A DNA stretch of 25,934 bases from Gemmatimonadota bacterium (lineage in GTDB: Bacteria > Latescibacterota > UBA2968 > UBA8231). Below the pieces are notes generated by a model that did not search any database, was not told the origin of the DNA, and saw only the letters and a list, made by a program, of their open reading frames with translations. The stretch's first letter is position 1, and every line of letters begins with the position of its first letter. Of this stretch, positions 7,729 to 17,131 are shown in pieces. The position numbers and the translations under genes were made by a program. Where the stretch lies: assembly GCA_002712305.1 (NCBI GenBank), contig PATE01000064.1, positions 14,551 to 40,484 of the forward strand, read 5' to 3'.

Positions 7729-9894
7729 GTGATGAAACGAGAGTTACCACAAATATACCAGAGGTACCTGGAGACTCGCCGTGAGGCTCATCTCGACAGT
7801 GAGGGCCGCGAGGCGCTGACCTGGCGTGGATTCTGGGTCGGGATCTTTCTCAGCTTCTTTCTCGCCATCGGTGCCCCCTTCGGGAACATGATCATCCGGG
7901 GGTCGTATATGTCCCTCGATTTCAGTACCCCGGGGGCGATCTTCCTATTTCTGCTGTTGATCGGCGTGCTCAACCTGCTTTTCAAGTGGGGGGCGGTGAG
8001 CCTGGGGCGGGCGGGATTGCTTGCCATCGTGAGCTCCGTAGGCATCGTGAATGCCGGTTGGCCCCTGCAAACCCTCGATTTGGCATCTCCCGCGGTTGCA
8101 CTCGGGATCTTTCTGCTCGCTTCCTGCTGGCTCAACGTGGCGGCGACACTGCGAGGTACATCGCTGGCTCTGAATCGATCAGAGTTGGTGCTGGTATACG
8201 CCATGCTGCTGATCGTGTCAGCCTTGTGCACCATGGGGCTCAGCGAGCAGATCCTGCCGATCATCACGGCCATCTTCTATTTCGCCTCACCTCAGAATCA
8301 CTGGCAGGAGAAGCTGTTTCCCCATCTTCCGAGACGACTCCTCGTCGATGATGGTACCGGCAGCCGCCTTTTCTATGAGGGGCTCGCTGCGGGGACGGAT
8401 GATCGCATTCCGTATAGCACCTGGGTGGAGCCCTTGTTCTGGTGGGGGATCTTCCTGTTAGCCCTCTATGTGACGATGGTGTCTATCGCCGTCATCGTTC
8501 GACGTCAATGGATGGAGCGAGAGCGTCTCGCCTATCCCATCGCACAGGTCGGTCTGGCCATGATCCGTGGTGAACACAAGGACCGACTCGTGAACGACTT
8601 CTTTAAGCGACCGAGCATGTGGCTGGGGCTGGCGATCCCTCTCATCGTAGGGTCGTTGAAGGCGCTGCACAGATACAGTCCCGGTGTACCTATCATGCCC
8701 GTGCAGTGGATCTTGCCCTTCTTTGGCGGCCAGACGATTCAGCTGACGATCTCCTTCGCTATGATCGGGTTTTCCTATTTCATCAATGCGAACATCGCTG
8801 CTGGGATCTGGGTCTTCCACCTGTTGTCCAAGGTGGAGAAGGAGGTCTTCATACTCGCCGGAGTGAAGTCGTCGCAGAAGATCGGTTTCGGCGTGTCGGA
8901 CTATCCCTATTTGGGGTATCAAGGCGTCGGTGCGCTGCTGGCCATGGTGCTGGTGGGGCTGTGGATCGGTCGCGAGCACTATCGGGACGTCTTTGCCAAG
9001 GCCTTTGGTCGCGCTCCCCACGTCAATGATGGCGATGAGATTCTGCCGTATCGTGGTGCTGTGGCCGGCCTCCTCGGTGGCATGGCCATCATGACGGGGT
9101 GGCTGTGGTTCATGGGTACGCCGCTATGGGTTGCCCTCCTGTTTATCGTGGTCGCCCTTCTGATTTTCATCGGCATTACACGCATCGTCGCCGAGGCCGG
9201 TCTAGCCGCGGTTCGATCACCGATGATCGCTTCTGATCTCGTTGTCCAAGGTGCAGGGTCAGCCCTTGTAGGTCCTGCGGGGGTTATGAACCTCAGTCTC
9301 GCCTACATCTGGGCATCCGACATCCGCATCTTTGTCCTGGCCACGTGCACCAATGCGCTCAAGATGATCGAGGAGATGGAACCTCGGGCTCGCAGAGTTG
9401 TGGTTTGGGCGATGCTTCTGGCCCTCGTCATCGGTGCCTCCGGTTCTCTGTGGATGATCTTCCATATGGCGTATCGCCATGGTGGGATCAATCTCAACAA
9501 CTGGTTTTTCCAGGGGCTGCCCGCCTACGCTTATAATGCGGCCCTGCGAAACATCGAGCCACTGGGTACCTATTGGTCCGGGCTGGGATTCCTCGGCGGG
9601 GGCGCTGTCTTCATGACCCTCATGATGTTCTTACGCCAGCGGTTGCCGTGGTGGCCGATCCATCCCATCGGTTTTCCCATCGGCGCCAACAGCATGATGA
9701 ACTATGTGTGGTTCAACGTATTCCTGGCGTGGTTCCTCAAACGCCTCATCCTGCGGTATGGGGGGGCAGCCAACTACAAACGCAGCCAGTCCTTCTTCCT
9801 CGGTTTGATCGCCGGTCAGGTGCTGTGCAACGGAATCTGGCTCGTCATCGACTATATCACCGGCAAGATCAACAATCCCATCTTCTGGGTATGA
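7729..9894 (+). CDS. DUF6785-type OPT-like polytopic membrane protein (first of two paralogues)
   Basis: This is a roughly 721-residue integral membrane protein with about 14-16 hydrophobic segments. It resembles the DUF6784/DUF6785 proteins, which I regard as distant relatives of the oligopeptide transporter (OPT) family. Supporting segments are ERERLAYPIAQVGLAMIRG, a counterpart of the OPT E-x-L-x-(F/Y)-P motif, and TRIVAEAGLAAVRSPM, a characteristic block in these DUF proteins. No signal peptide or soluble domain is visible beyond a hydrophilic N terminus of about 30 residues. The substrate and energy coupling are unknown. The start is GTG 7729 (AGGA at 7715-7718) or ATG 7732; the two cannot be separated by eye. 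The stop overlaps the next gene as ATGA, so the three genes are coupled. Confidence 0.8.
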   Translation: MMKRELPQIYQRYLETRREAHLDSEGREALTWRGFWVGIFLSFFLAIGAPFGNMIIRGSYMSLDFSTPGAIFLFLLLIGVLNLLFKWGAVSLGRAGLLAIVSSVGIVNAGWPLQTLDLASPAVALGIFLLASCWLNVAATLRGTSLALNRSELVLVYAMLLIVSALCTMGLSEQILPIITAIFYFASPQNHWQEKLFPHLPRRLLVDDGTGSRLFYEGLAAGTDDRIPYSTWVEPLFWWGIFLLALYVTMVSIAVIVRRQWMERERLAYPIAQVGLAMIRGEHKDRLVNDFFKRPSMWLGLAIPLIVGSLKALHRYSPGVPIMPVQWILPFFGGQTIQLTISFAMIGFSYFINANIAAGIWVFHLLSKVEKEVFILAGVKSSQKIGFGVSDYPYLGYQGVGALLAMVLVGLWIGREHYRDVFAKAFGRAPHVNDGDEILPYRGAVAGLLGGMAIMTGWLWFMGTPLWVALLFIVVALLIFIGITRIVAEAGLAAVRSPMIASDLVVQGAGSALVGPAGVMNLSLAYIWASDIRIFVLATCTNALKMIEEMEPRARRVVVWAMLLALVIGASGSLWMIFHMAYRHGGINLNNWFFQGLPAYAYNAALRNIEPLGTYWSGLGFLGGGAVFMTLMMFLRQRLPWWPIHPIGFPIGANSMMNYVWFNVFLAWFLKRLILRYGGAANYKRSQSFFLGLIAGQVLCNGIWLVIDYITGKINNPIFWV

Positions 9895-12800
9895 AGACAG
9901 CGCAGAACATCGGTGACCTGGGTGCGATGGCGATGACGCATGTACGTGTCGTGACACTGGTCCTGCTGTTAATGGGGGCGACATCCCACGCGAACCGGCT
10001 GGTAGAGATCGAGGACTCCGAACAGCGGGTTCGAACGACGGTTGAGGTTCTGTCGTCCCATGCATCTCGTCTGACGGGTTACTCGGGCTCGGAACACGCG
10101 GCAGGATGGATCCACGACCAGCTCGTCGATCTCGATCTTGGCACCGTACACCAGGAAACCCTCGCCGTGACAGTCCCCATCGAGATCGGGGGACACAGCC
10201 GGCTGCATCTGCTGGATGAAGGTCGAGATCTTACGATTTACGGTCTGTGGCCGAATGGCCCCCGCACGACGACCACGGGCCCACAGGGCTTGTCAGGACC
10301 TCTGGTCTATCTCGGCCACGGGGAATACGAGGAGTTCGACGGACGTCGACTCGATGGCTCCATCGCCCTCATGGAATTCGACTCGTGGGATCACTGGTTG
10401 CGGGCAGCGTCTCTGGGCGCGGTTGCGGTGGTCTTTATCGCCCCTGACGAGGCGACGTATCGTGAGACGTTGGATAAGTCGACTCTCGAACCGGTCAACA
10501 TTCCACGTTTCTGGATCGACGCCAAACAGGGCAATGAACTACGTCGGCGCCTTCGGGAACCGGGGGATCAGTTATCGGTTCGTCTGGACAGTCGCATGGA
10601 CTGGCAGGAAGTCTCCGCGTGGAATCTGTGGGTGGAGATCGCTGGCAGCGATTCGTTGCTCGCCGAGGATCGCATTGTCGTCCAGGCTTACTACGATGGA
10701 GTCGCTGCCACACCGTCCCTGGCGCCTTCGGCTGAATCTGCGTCCAGCGCAGCAGCCCTATTGGAGGTCGCACGGCATCTGCGTGATCATCCACCCGAGC
10801 GAACGGTACTCGTGTTGTTTACGGGGGCTCATTTCCAGGCCCTCAGTGGGGTTGTCGATTTCCTCAATCGGCACATGCGCACCCACAAGCACTATGTGAA
10901 ACAAATGACGGAGCCGCTGCCGACCAAGCTGTTTATCAGTCTGGATCTGTCGACGAAAACTGACCAACTCGGCATCTGGAACAACACGTACGATTTTGGG
11001 CTGAAGCGGTTCTTCGTGCCTTTTGGCCGGAGATTCACCCGCTACGCCGAGGAGGTAGGGCCCATCCTCGGTCGAGATTCCACGGGTGTGCTGGTCAATG
11101 GCATCAGTCCGATTCGTGGCATGGACTGGTCCACCTTCGTGCCGGATGGGGTCTCCGTAGATAGTGAGGCGGCGCTGGATGTCGGGTTGCCGGCGCTGGC
11201 CTTTGTGACGATCCATGACGCGCGCTTTCCGGTGAACACGCCGCTCGACATGCCTGAGAATGTGCGCTTCGATCATCTTGACCGTCAGGCTCAGTTCTTA
11301 GGCCGGGTGTTGTCCGCGTCCTTTGCCGACACAGCCTTGTTTTCGGGGTTGGAAGATTTCGGTCCCGTTCTGAAGGATCGACTTAGAACCCATCGTGTCC
11401 GCGTGCGCGCCTTTCCTCGTCGAAGCGAGACACCCGATCGGGCGATCAGCAATGCCGTCGTGCTCGTCAACGGGGGCTCTCACAAGGGAGTTGACTACGG
11501 CAGGGTTTTCCGCACTGATCTCGACGGCGAGGCGACCATCTCGGGACTCTACACCGGCGGCAATGCGATCAGCGCCTTTGGTCTGGACGAAGCGACAGGA
11601 GAGGTCATCTACGCGCCGGATCTGAGTGCGCGGGCAGAGAAATTCCACGGCAAAGCGCTGGGCAGTGGTCGATTGAACTGGTCCGTGCGTTGGGCAACCG
11701 ATACCAAAACGATCGTCGTGTTCCCAGCTGTGCTGAAGACCCTGTACGGGCTGACGAGTCCGAATATCCTTCGCGGCCTGCGCGGGATGAAGATGATCGA
11801 CAGTGGAGGCATCGCCCCGCGCCAGTTTGGCTACTTCTTCGGAGGTCTGTGGTCGACGGATCTGGCTGTTGTGTATGCTCCGCGTCAGGCAGATGAGGAC
11901 GATCGGCACCTGAAACTCCTCATCGGCACCGCAACTCAGCGGATGCTGCTGATCAATAGCCAGGGGGGAACCGATGAGCAGGAAGCCAAGGGGTCTGGCT
12001 ACGACCTGACGACAAACAACATGTTGCCCACCCCGTTACTGGCGCTGCGAGACACATGGAACCTGAACGACGCTCGCCTGACCATGATGCGGTCCCATGC
12101 GATCGAGAACCAGCGTCTGAGTCGACTGCATGACGCTGGAGAGCGTCTGCTGCGCAATGCGGAATTGGCCGTCGATCAATTGCGTTGGTCCGACTATATC
12201 GCCCACGTGCGAGCCGGACTGGGCGTGACGATGCGGGCCTATCCAGAGGTGGTGGCCACTCTGAACGATGTGATCTCGGGGATCGTCTTTTTCCTCGCCC
12301 TGGTCATCCCGGCTGCCTTCTTCGGTGAGCGTCTGCTGTTTTCGTTCGCGGATATTCGTTGGCAGTTGTCCGGATTTGGCGGACTGCTGCTCGTCATCTG
12401 GATGTTGATCTCACAGGTGCATCCCGCCTTCGACATTGCCCACCCGCTGATCATTCTGCTCGCCTTTGCGATCATGGCCATGGCGGTCTTTGTCCTGACT
12501 CTCGTGTCGAGCCGGTTCAATCGATTCATGAAGGAATTCCAGGCGGCCAAGGCGAAGGTCCACCAGACCGATATCAGCCGCATCAGCGCCGCCTATGCTG
12601 CATTCCTTCTGGGCATCTCCAACATGCGTCGCCGGAGACTGCGCACCGGTCTCACGTTGCTGACACTGACACTGCTCACCTTCACCGTCCTCTCCTTCAC
12701 GTCCTTCCGTCCCGACGTCCGGTTTCTCGTGTTCAGCCTCGATCACGAAGGCGCTTACGAGGGGGTCCTGATCAGAGATCGAGGGTGGAATGGTTTGATG

Positions 12801-14411
12801 ACGGTGAACCTCGACTACGCCAAGTCTCACTTTGAAGATCACGGTGTGGTCGCGCCTCGAGGCTGGTACATCTCCTATTTCCAGGAGGAGAAACGATTCA
12901 CCGAGGTGCGTCGCGACTCGCTCAATGTGCAGGCGGCGGCCATGCTGGGCCTGACGCCGCAGGAACGGGAGGTGACAGGTCTCGGCAACGATCTGGTCGC
13001 GGGCCGTTGGCTGCAGGCGGGCGACAGCGAGGTTTGCCTGTTGCCGATGGCGATGGCAGTACCCTTGGGCATCGATTCACTCGCTGTGGAGGATGGTTCT
13101 GCCCACGTTCAGATCTTCGGTAAACGCTTCGATGTGATCGGGCTTTTTGAGGCGAAGGCTTTCGAGGCGATCACCGATCTCGACGATGAACCTCTGACCC
13201 CGGCCGATTTCCAGCTTTCATCGACAGACGCTCTCGGTCCGAGTGCCGGTGCGGGTGCGGGGCCCACGATGGTCGTTGTGGAGGATGAGATCCTTTCCGA
13301 CGTGCGGTCCTTCGTGCATCTGTCGGCGGAACACGTGCTGGTCATGCCGTACAAGACCTTGCAGGTCGTTTTCGGTGATCTGCGTTCCATCGGTGTCAAA
13401 CTGAATCCGGAGGCGCCGGTTGAGTCGCTGATCGAAGACTATCTCGTACGCATTGCGGGCACGCTGTTCGCGGGTCTTCGTGACGGGGACGAGGTTTCCG
13501 TGTCCTCCTACACTTCCCTCGGGATTACGTCGGTCGAGGGGATGGAGGCGCTGATTGTACCGATGCTCATTGCGGCGCTGATTGTCTTGAATGCGATGAT
13601 GGGTGCCGTATATGAGCGCTTCAGGGAGATCGGGATCTATTCCTCTGTAGGGCTGGCACCGATGCACATTGCGCTGCTGTTCATCGCCGAAGCCTGCGTG
13701 TATGCCGTCATCGGCGTGACCCTCGGGTACATGTTCGGACAGGGTCTCGGCAAGATTCTCGTGCACTATGACCTACTGTCAGGCTTGAGTCTCAACTACT
13801 CATCCATGGCGGCCATCGTCTCAGCCGTGATGGTGATGGCCGTCGTCCTGCTGTCAACTCTATATCCCGCACGTCTGGCTGCACGATCGGCCGTGCCGGA
13901 CACGGTACGCAGATGGCAACCTCCGCCGCCGGAGGGAGATGACTGGAGTTTCGATTTTCCATTCATGGTGGGGGAGACGGAGGTCGAGGGCATCGCCGGT
14001 TTCCTGGCTGGTTTCTTCAACGCCTACGGAGAAGAGTCCATCGGTGTGTTATATGCCGACAAGGTGCGCATTGTCGAAGAGTCGAACCAACGAGGGGAGC
14101 GGGAGCTCGCTCTGCAGTTGCTGCTGTGGTTGGCGCCCTTTGATATGGGGGTCAGCCAGTTCGTACAGGTCGAGTTCACGCCCAGTTCCACACGGGGGGC
14201 CTATGGTGTCGACGTTTACATCAGGCGACTCAGTGGTCAGGACACGTACTGGCAACGTGTGAATTCGGGATTCTTCAATGCCCTGCGCAAGGAGTTCCTC
14301 CTCTGGCACACCATGGCAGATGACGACAAGGTCTATCACCGAGATATGGCCCGTGAGATGTTGGCCGCCGGTGCCGATGTCGTCTTCAGCGACGAAAGGG
14401 CTGCCGGATGA
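9891..14411 (+). CDS. Degenerate M28 peptidase (with PA domain) fused to an FtsX/MacB-like permease
   Basis: The product has 1506 residues. A signal peptide (hydrophobic core about 18-30, cleavage near TSHA 31-34) precedes an M28-like domain of about 40-480 carrying a PA-like insertion (about 130-225). The M28 zinc motifs are altered: HYD reads YYD at 267-269, the EE pair reads Ala313-His314, and the late His reads Asn449. About 500-580 looks like a carboxypeptidase-regulatory/Ig fold, with TDLDGEATISGL. Membrane spans lie near 793-812, 824-842, 850-873 and 915-938. A MacB-like outer domain (about 940-1215) follows, then three FtsX-type spans (about 1220-1240, 1257-1283, 1305-1325) and a 160-residue C-terminal domain. 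The topology is consistent, with basic loop 874-914 inside. ATG 9891 overlaps the preceding TGA; ATGs at 9927 and 9933 are alternatives. No ATPase partner is nearby. Confidence 0.82.
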   Translation: MKTAQNIGDLGAMAMTHVRVVTLVLLLMGATSHANRLVEIEDSEQRVRTTVEVLSSHASRLTGYSGSEHAAGWIHDQLVDLDLGTVHQETLAVTVPIEIGGHSRLHLLDEGRDLTIYGLWPNGPRTTTTGPQGLSGPLVYLGHGEYEEFDGRRLDGSIALMEFDSWDHWLRAASLGAVAVVFIAPDEATYRETLDKSTLEPVNIPRFWIDAKQGNELRRRLREPGDQLSVRLDSRMDWQEVSAWNLWVEIAGSDSLLAEDRIVVQAYYDGVAATPSLAPSAESASSAAALLEVARHLRDHPPERTVLVLFTGAHFQALSGVVDFLNRHMRTHKHYVKQMTEPLPTKLFISLDLSTKTDQLGIWNNTYDFGLKRFFVPFGRRFTRYAEEVGPILGRDSTGVLVNGISPIRGMDWSTFVPDGVSVDSEAALDVGLPALAFVTIHDARFPVNTPLDMPENVRFDHLDRQAQFLGRVLSASFADTALFSGLEDFGPVLKDRLRTHRVRVRAFPRRSETPDRAISNAVVLVNGGSHKGVDYGRVFRTDLDGEATISGLYTGGNAISAFGLDEATGEVIYAPDLSARAEKFHGKALGSGRLNWSVRWATDTKTIVVFPAVLKTLYGLTSPNILRGLRGMKMIDSGGIAPRQFGYFFGGLWSTDLAVVYAPRQADEDDRHLKLLIGTATQRMLLINSQGGTDEQEAKGSGYDLTTNNMLPTPLLALRDTWNLNDARLTMMRSHAIENQRLSRLHDAGERLLRNAELAVDQLRWSDYIAHVRAGLGVTMRAYPEVVATLNDVISGIVFFLALVIPAAFFGERLLFSFADIRWQLSGFGGLLLVIWMLISQVHPAFDIAHPLIILLAFAIMAMAVFVLTLVSSRFNRFMKEFQAAKAKVHQTDISRISAAYAAFLLGISNMRRRRLRTGLTLLTLTLLTFTVLSFTSFRPDVRFLVFSLDHEGAYEGVLIRDRGWNGLMTVNLDYAKSHFEDHGVVAPRGWYISYFQEEKRFTEVRRDSLNVQAAAMLGLTPQEREVTGLGNDLVAGRWLQAGDSEVCLLPMAMAVPLGIDSLAVEDGSAHVQIFGKRFDVIGLFEAKAFEAITDLDDEPLTPADFQLSSTDALGPSAGAGAGPTMVVVEDEILSDVRSFVHLSAEHVLVMPYKTLQVVFGDLRSIGVKLNPEAPVESLIEDYLVRIAGTLFAGLRDGDEVSVSSYTSLGITSVEGMEALIVPMLIAALIVLNAMMGAVYERFREIGIYSSVGLAPMHIALLFIAEACVYAVIGVTLGYMFGQGLGKILVHYDLLSGLSLNYSSMAAIVSAVMVMAVVLLSTLYPARLAARSAVPDTVRRWQPPPPEGDDWSFDFPFMVGETEVEGIAGFLAGFFNAYGEESIGVLYADKVRIVEESNQRGERELALQLLLWLAPFDMGVSQFVQVEFTPSSTRGAYGVDVYIRRLSGQDTYWQRVNSGFFNALRKEFLLWHTMADDDKVYHRDMAREMLAAGADVVFSDERAAG

Positions 14412-17110
14412 GTGACAGCCCACAGAATCCTCGACGCATTCTAGACCGCTGGCGTGGTTGGCGATCTCGGCAGTACGAAGAGGTCGAAGAGTTCCGTGCC
14501 TTGTTGGAACCGCCCGATCGTTTCGCCGAGGGGTTCACCGTACGCACGATCATCGGCGTGATCTTCATCTCCCTCATCATGACGCCGGGAGAGATGTATC
14601 TCGGTCTCGTGACGGGTGGCTCGATCGGTTCGGCGGCACAATGGGTGACGGTCATCCTGTTCCTCGAGGTGGCGAAACGCTCCTTTACGACCCTGCGCCG
14701 CCAGGAAATCTATCTGCTGGTCTATGTTGCCTCGGCACTGGTGGCCCGAGAGGAAGGAGCCTTCCTCGACCTCCTGTTCCGTCAGTACTTCGTGCGTTCG
14801 GCCCAAGCCGAGCAATTCGGGATCTCGCGACTTCTCCCCGATTGGTGGGTACCCGGTCCCGAGTCTGAAGCGCTCGCACAACGAACGTTCCTGCACGAGG
14901 ACTGGATCCTACCCATCGGTCTTCTGATCCTGGGCACGATCGTCGGCCGCATCGCCTGGTTTACGTCAGGATATGTACTGTTTCGACTGACCTCTGACCG
15001 CGAGAAATTGCCCTTTCCGACGGCGCCCATGTCCGCTCTGACGGCGATGGCCCTGGCCGAAGAGAGTGGGGAAGAGCAGGAGACGTGGAAGTGGCCCGTG
15101 TTTTCTGTCGGAGCCATCATCGGCAGTGCCTTCGGGCTGATCTACGTGGCCCTGCCTGTGTTCTCAGAGATCCTCGGTGGCAAGAAGATCATGCTGATCC
15201 CCATTCCGTTCTGGGATCTCACGCCCTATCTGGGCCATCTGATCCCGGCGGCGCCCCTGGGTATCACCTTAAGTCTCGGCACGATCATGGCGGGTCTCTA
15301 TGCTCCATTCTGGGGTGTCGTGGGATCCTTCGCCGGTGTGATCGTCCACACGGCCGTCAGTCCCATTCTGTATACACAGGGATTCATGCCCAGCTGGCTG
15401 GTCGGCATGGATACAATTCGCACGCAGATTGTCACCGGCGTCGATTTCTGGCGGGCCTTTTCCATCGGCATCACCCTGGCGGTCACCATAATCAGCTTGT
15501 ATCAGGTGATGGCGACTGCGCGCAAGAGGCGCCGTGAATTGGATGAGGGGATCTCCATCGATGGAGCGGCAGGCAAGACGTATCCTGCTACGTGTCAGCA
15601 TGCCAGTTGCCGCCAGCCCTCAGAGGTCCGCGGTTACTGTCTGAAGCATCTCGGCCGAGGCGATTTCAATATCTGGATCTGTGTCGTGCTGTTTTCGGTG
15701 GCCGCTCTGTATCCGATCGTGCTTGCCAAGACGCTGTTTCCGACACTGGTGACGACGGGGCTTCTGCTCGTGTTTTTTGGCATCGCTTTCATCTACGCGC
15801 CCATCATGTCTTTTGTCTCAGCGCGCCTGGACGGACTCATCGGACGTGAAGTGGCCATTCCCTATATCAACGAAGCGATCATTTTCCTCACCGGCTATCG
15901 GGGAGTGGACATCTGGTTCGTGCCATTCCCCACGCGCAACTACGGCGGGCATGCCGAAGGTTTTCGCGTCGTCGAACTCACAGGGATGCGTTTCACGAGT
16001 CTGTTGAAGGCGGAGTTGTTCATGCTCCCCATCGTCTTCGCCGTCAGCCTCATGTATTGGAGCTTTCTCTGGCGACTGGGGCCCATACCGTCAGAAAGTT
16101 ATCCCTACGCCCAGTTGATGTGGCCCCTGCAAGCCTTTGACAAAGCCCTGTTCTACTCCAGTACGATGTACAGCCAGATGTGGACAGAGGGCGAAGAGGT
16201 TGAAGGGCAACGCCTCGAGGCGGATCAGGCTGTGTGGAGTCCTTCGAATCTGCAGGATAGAGAGTGGTGGTATTGGCGAGTAAGAGTGACGGACGACGTG
16301 GATATTGCTGATCCGGACAAGCGGACGTATGGCCCCTGGTCCTCCGTCGGTTACTTCTACACGAATTTCGGTGGCGCTTCCCCGCCCACACAGACACCAC
16401 CGCAGGTGCTGGATCGTCTTGCTCTGGCGGCTCAGCGAAGCGCCCATCGTGATTCGGTAGGTGATCAGCCCCCGCCACAACTACAGTGGCCGTCACTGGG
16501 GGAGGTCGTCGATACGGCAAATCCGAATTTCGCTGCCCAGGTGGATGGCGGCGTCGGTACCGATTCGCTCGCATTCCTGTTCGAAGTCGATCGTCTGGCC
16601 TCCTTCGACGGCGAGTTTCTTCAACGGTCTGCTGATCGCCCCTTGTTGTTCATGGCCCTTTGGCAGGATCTGCGATACACCGGGGATGGTCGTGACAACG
16701 ATGGAGACGGCCTGATCGATGAGGAACTGATCAATGGCCGCGATGATGACGGCGATGGTCGACTGGACGAGGACTTTCGTCATCCGCTGCAGGGGAAGAA
16801 GTGGCCGATCATCCTGTTTGGTGGCGCCTTTGGTCTGGTCTTCTACTTCACCATGTCCTTCTTCGGCCTGCCCATCTTCCTCATCTGGGGATATGTGCAA
16901 TCTGTGCTAGGGATTCCACACAATCTGCTGCCCATGATCTTCGGCGCCTTGCTGGCTCGATTCTACTTCTGGAAGAAGTACGGGAAACAGCAGTGGCGAC
17001 AGTATGCGATGGTACTGACCGTCGGCTTCGGAGTGGGTATGTCGCTGGTGGGAATGTTCTGCGCCGCCTTTGCCATGGTTAGCAAGGCGGTGTCCTCGCT
17101 TCAGTACTGA
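14408..17110 (+). CDS. Second OPT-like membrane protein with Cys/His cluster, Fn3-like and DxDGDG repeat insertions
   Basis: This 900-residue polytopic membrane protein starts at ATG 14408, overlapping the previous stop as ATGA. Residues 45-370 and 420-560 carry the main transmembrane segments, and 800-890 the last ones. DREKLPFPTAPMSALTAMA (197-215) matches the ERLAYP motif of the first OPT-like gene, so the two are probably diverged paralogues. Extra parts set it apart. C396-x4-C401-x9-C411-x2-H414 in a hydrophilic loop could bind zinc. A long soluble insertion at about 585-795 has Fn3-like features (YWRVRV...YGPWS at 622-645). Two acidic loops, DNDGDGLIDE (763-772) and DDDGDGRLDE (779-788), resemble calcium-binding repeats. 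The final membrane block after 800 includes FGLPIFLIWGYVQS. The substrate is unknown. Confidence 0.8.
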   Translation: MSDSPQNPRRILDRWRGWRSRQYEEVEEFRALLEPPDRFAEGFTVRTIIGVIFISLIMTPGEMYLGLVTGGSIGSAAQWVTVILFLEVAKRSFTTLRRQEIYLLVYVASALVAREEGAFLDLLFRQYFVRSAQAEQFGISRLLPDWWVPGPESEALAQRTFLHEDWILPIGLLILGTIVGRIAWFTSGYVLFRLTSDREKLPFPTAPMSALTAMALAEESGEEQETWKWPVFSVGAIIGSAFGLIYVALPVFSEILGGKKIMLIPIPFWDLTPYLGHLIPAAPLGITLSLGTIMAGLYAPFWGVVGSFAGVIVHTAVSPILYTQGFMPSWLVGMDTIRTQIVTGVDFWRAFSIGITLAVTIISLYQVMATARKRRRELDEGISIDGAAGKTYPATCQHASCRQPSEVRGYCLKHLGRGDFNIWICVVLFSVAALYPIVLAKTLFPTLVTTGLLLVFFGIAFIYAPIMSFVSARLDGLIGREVAIPYINEAIIFLTGYRGVDIWFVPFPTRNYGGHAEGFRVVELTGMRFTSLLKAELFMLPIVFAVSLMYWSFLWRLGPIPSESYPYAQLMWPLQAFDKALFYSSTMYSQMWTEGEEVEGQRLEADQAVWSPSNLQDREWWYWRVRVTDDVDIADPDKRTYGPWSSVGYFYTNFGGASPPTQTPPQVLDRLALAAQRSAHRDSVGDQPPPQLQWPSLGEVVDTANPNFAAQVDGGVGTDSLAFLFEVDRLASFDGEFLQRSADRPLLFMALWQDLRYTGDGRDNDGDGLIDEELINGRDDDGDGRLDEDFRHPLQGKKWPIILFGGAFGLVFYFTMSFFGLPIFLIWGYVQSVLGIPHNLLPMIFGALLARFYFWKKYGKQQWRQYAMVLTVGFGVGMSLVGMFCAAFAMVSKAVSSLQY

Positions 17111-17131
17111 GGCGGTCGCAAGTGCAGTGCG

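Noticed and set aside
9573-9890. Extension of the M28-FtsX fusion to 9573
   Set aside because: The extension is an out-of-frame reading of the DUF6785 gene. The signal peptide and the ATGA overlap place the start at 9891.
12411-12842. Long antisense frames inside the M28-FtsX fusion, such as the 143-codon one here
   Set aside because: They follow the codon pattern of the sense gene, lack ribosome binding sites and show no recognisable domain.
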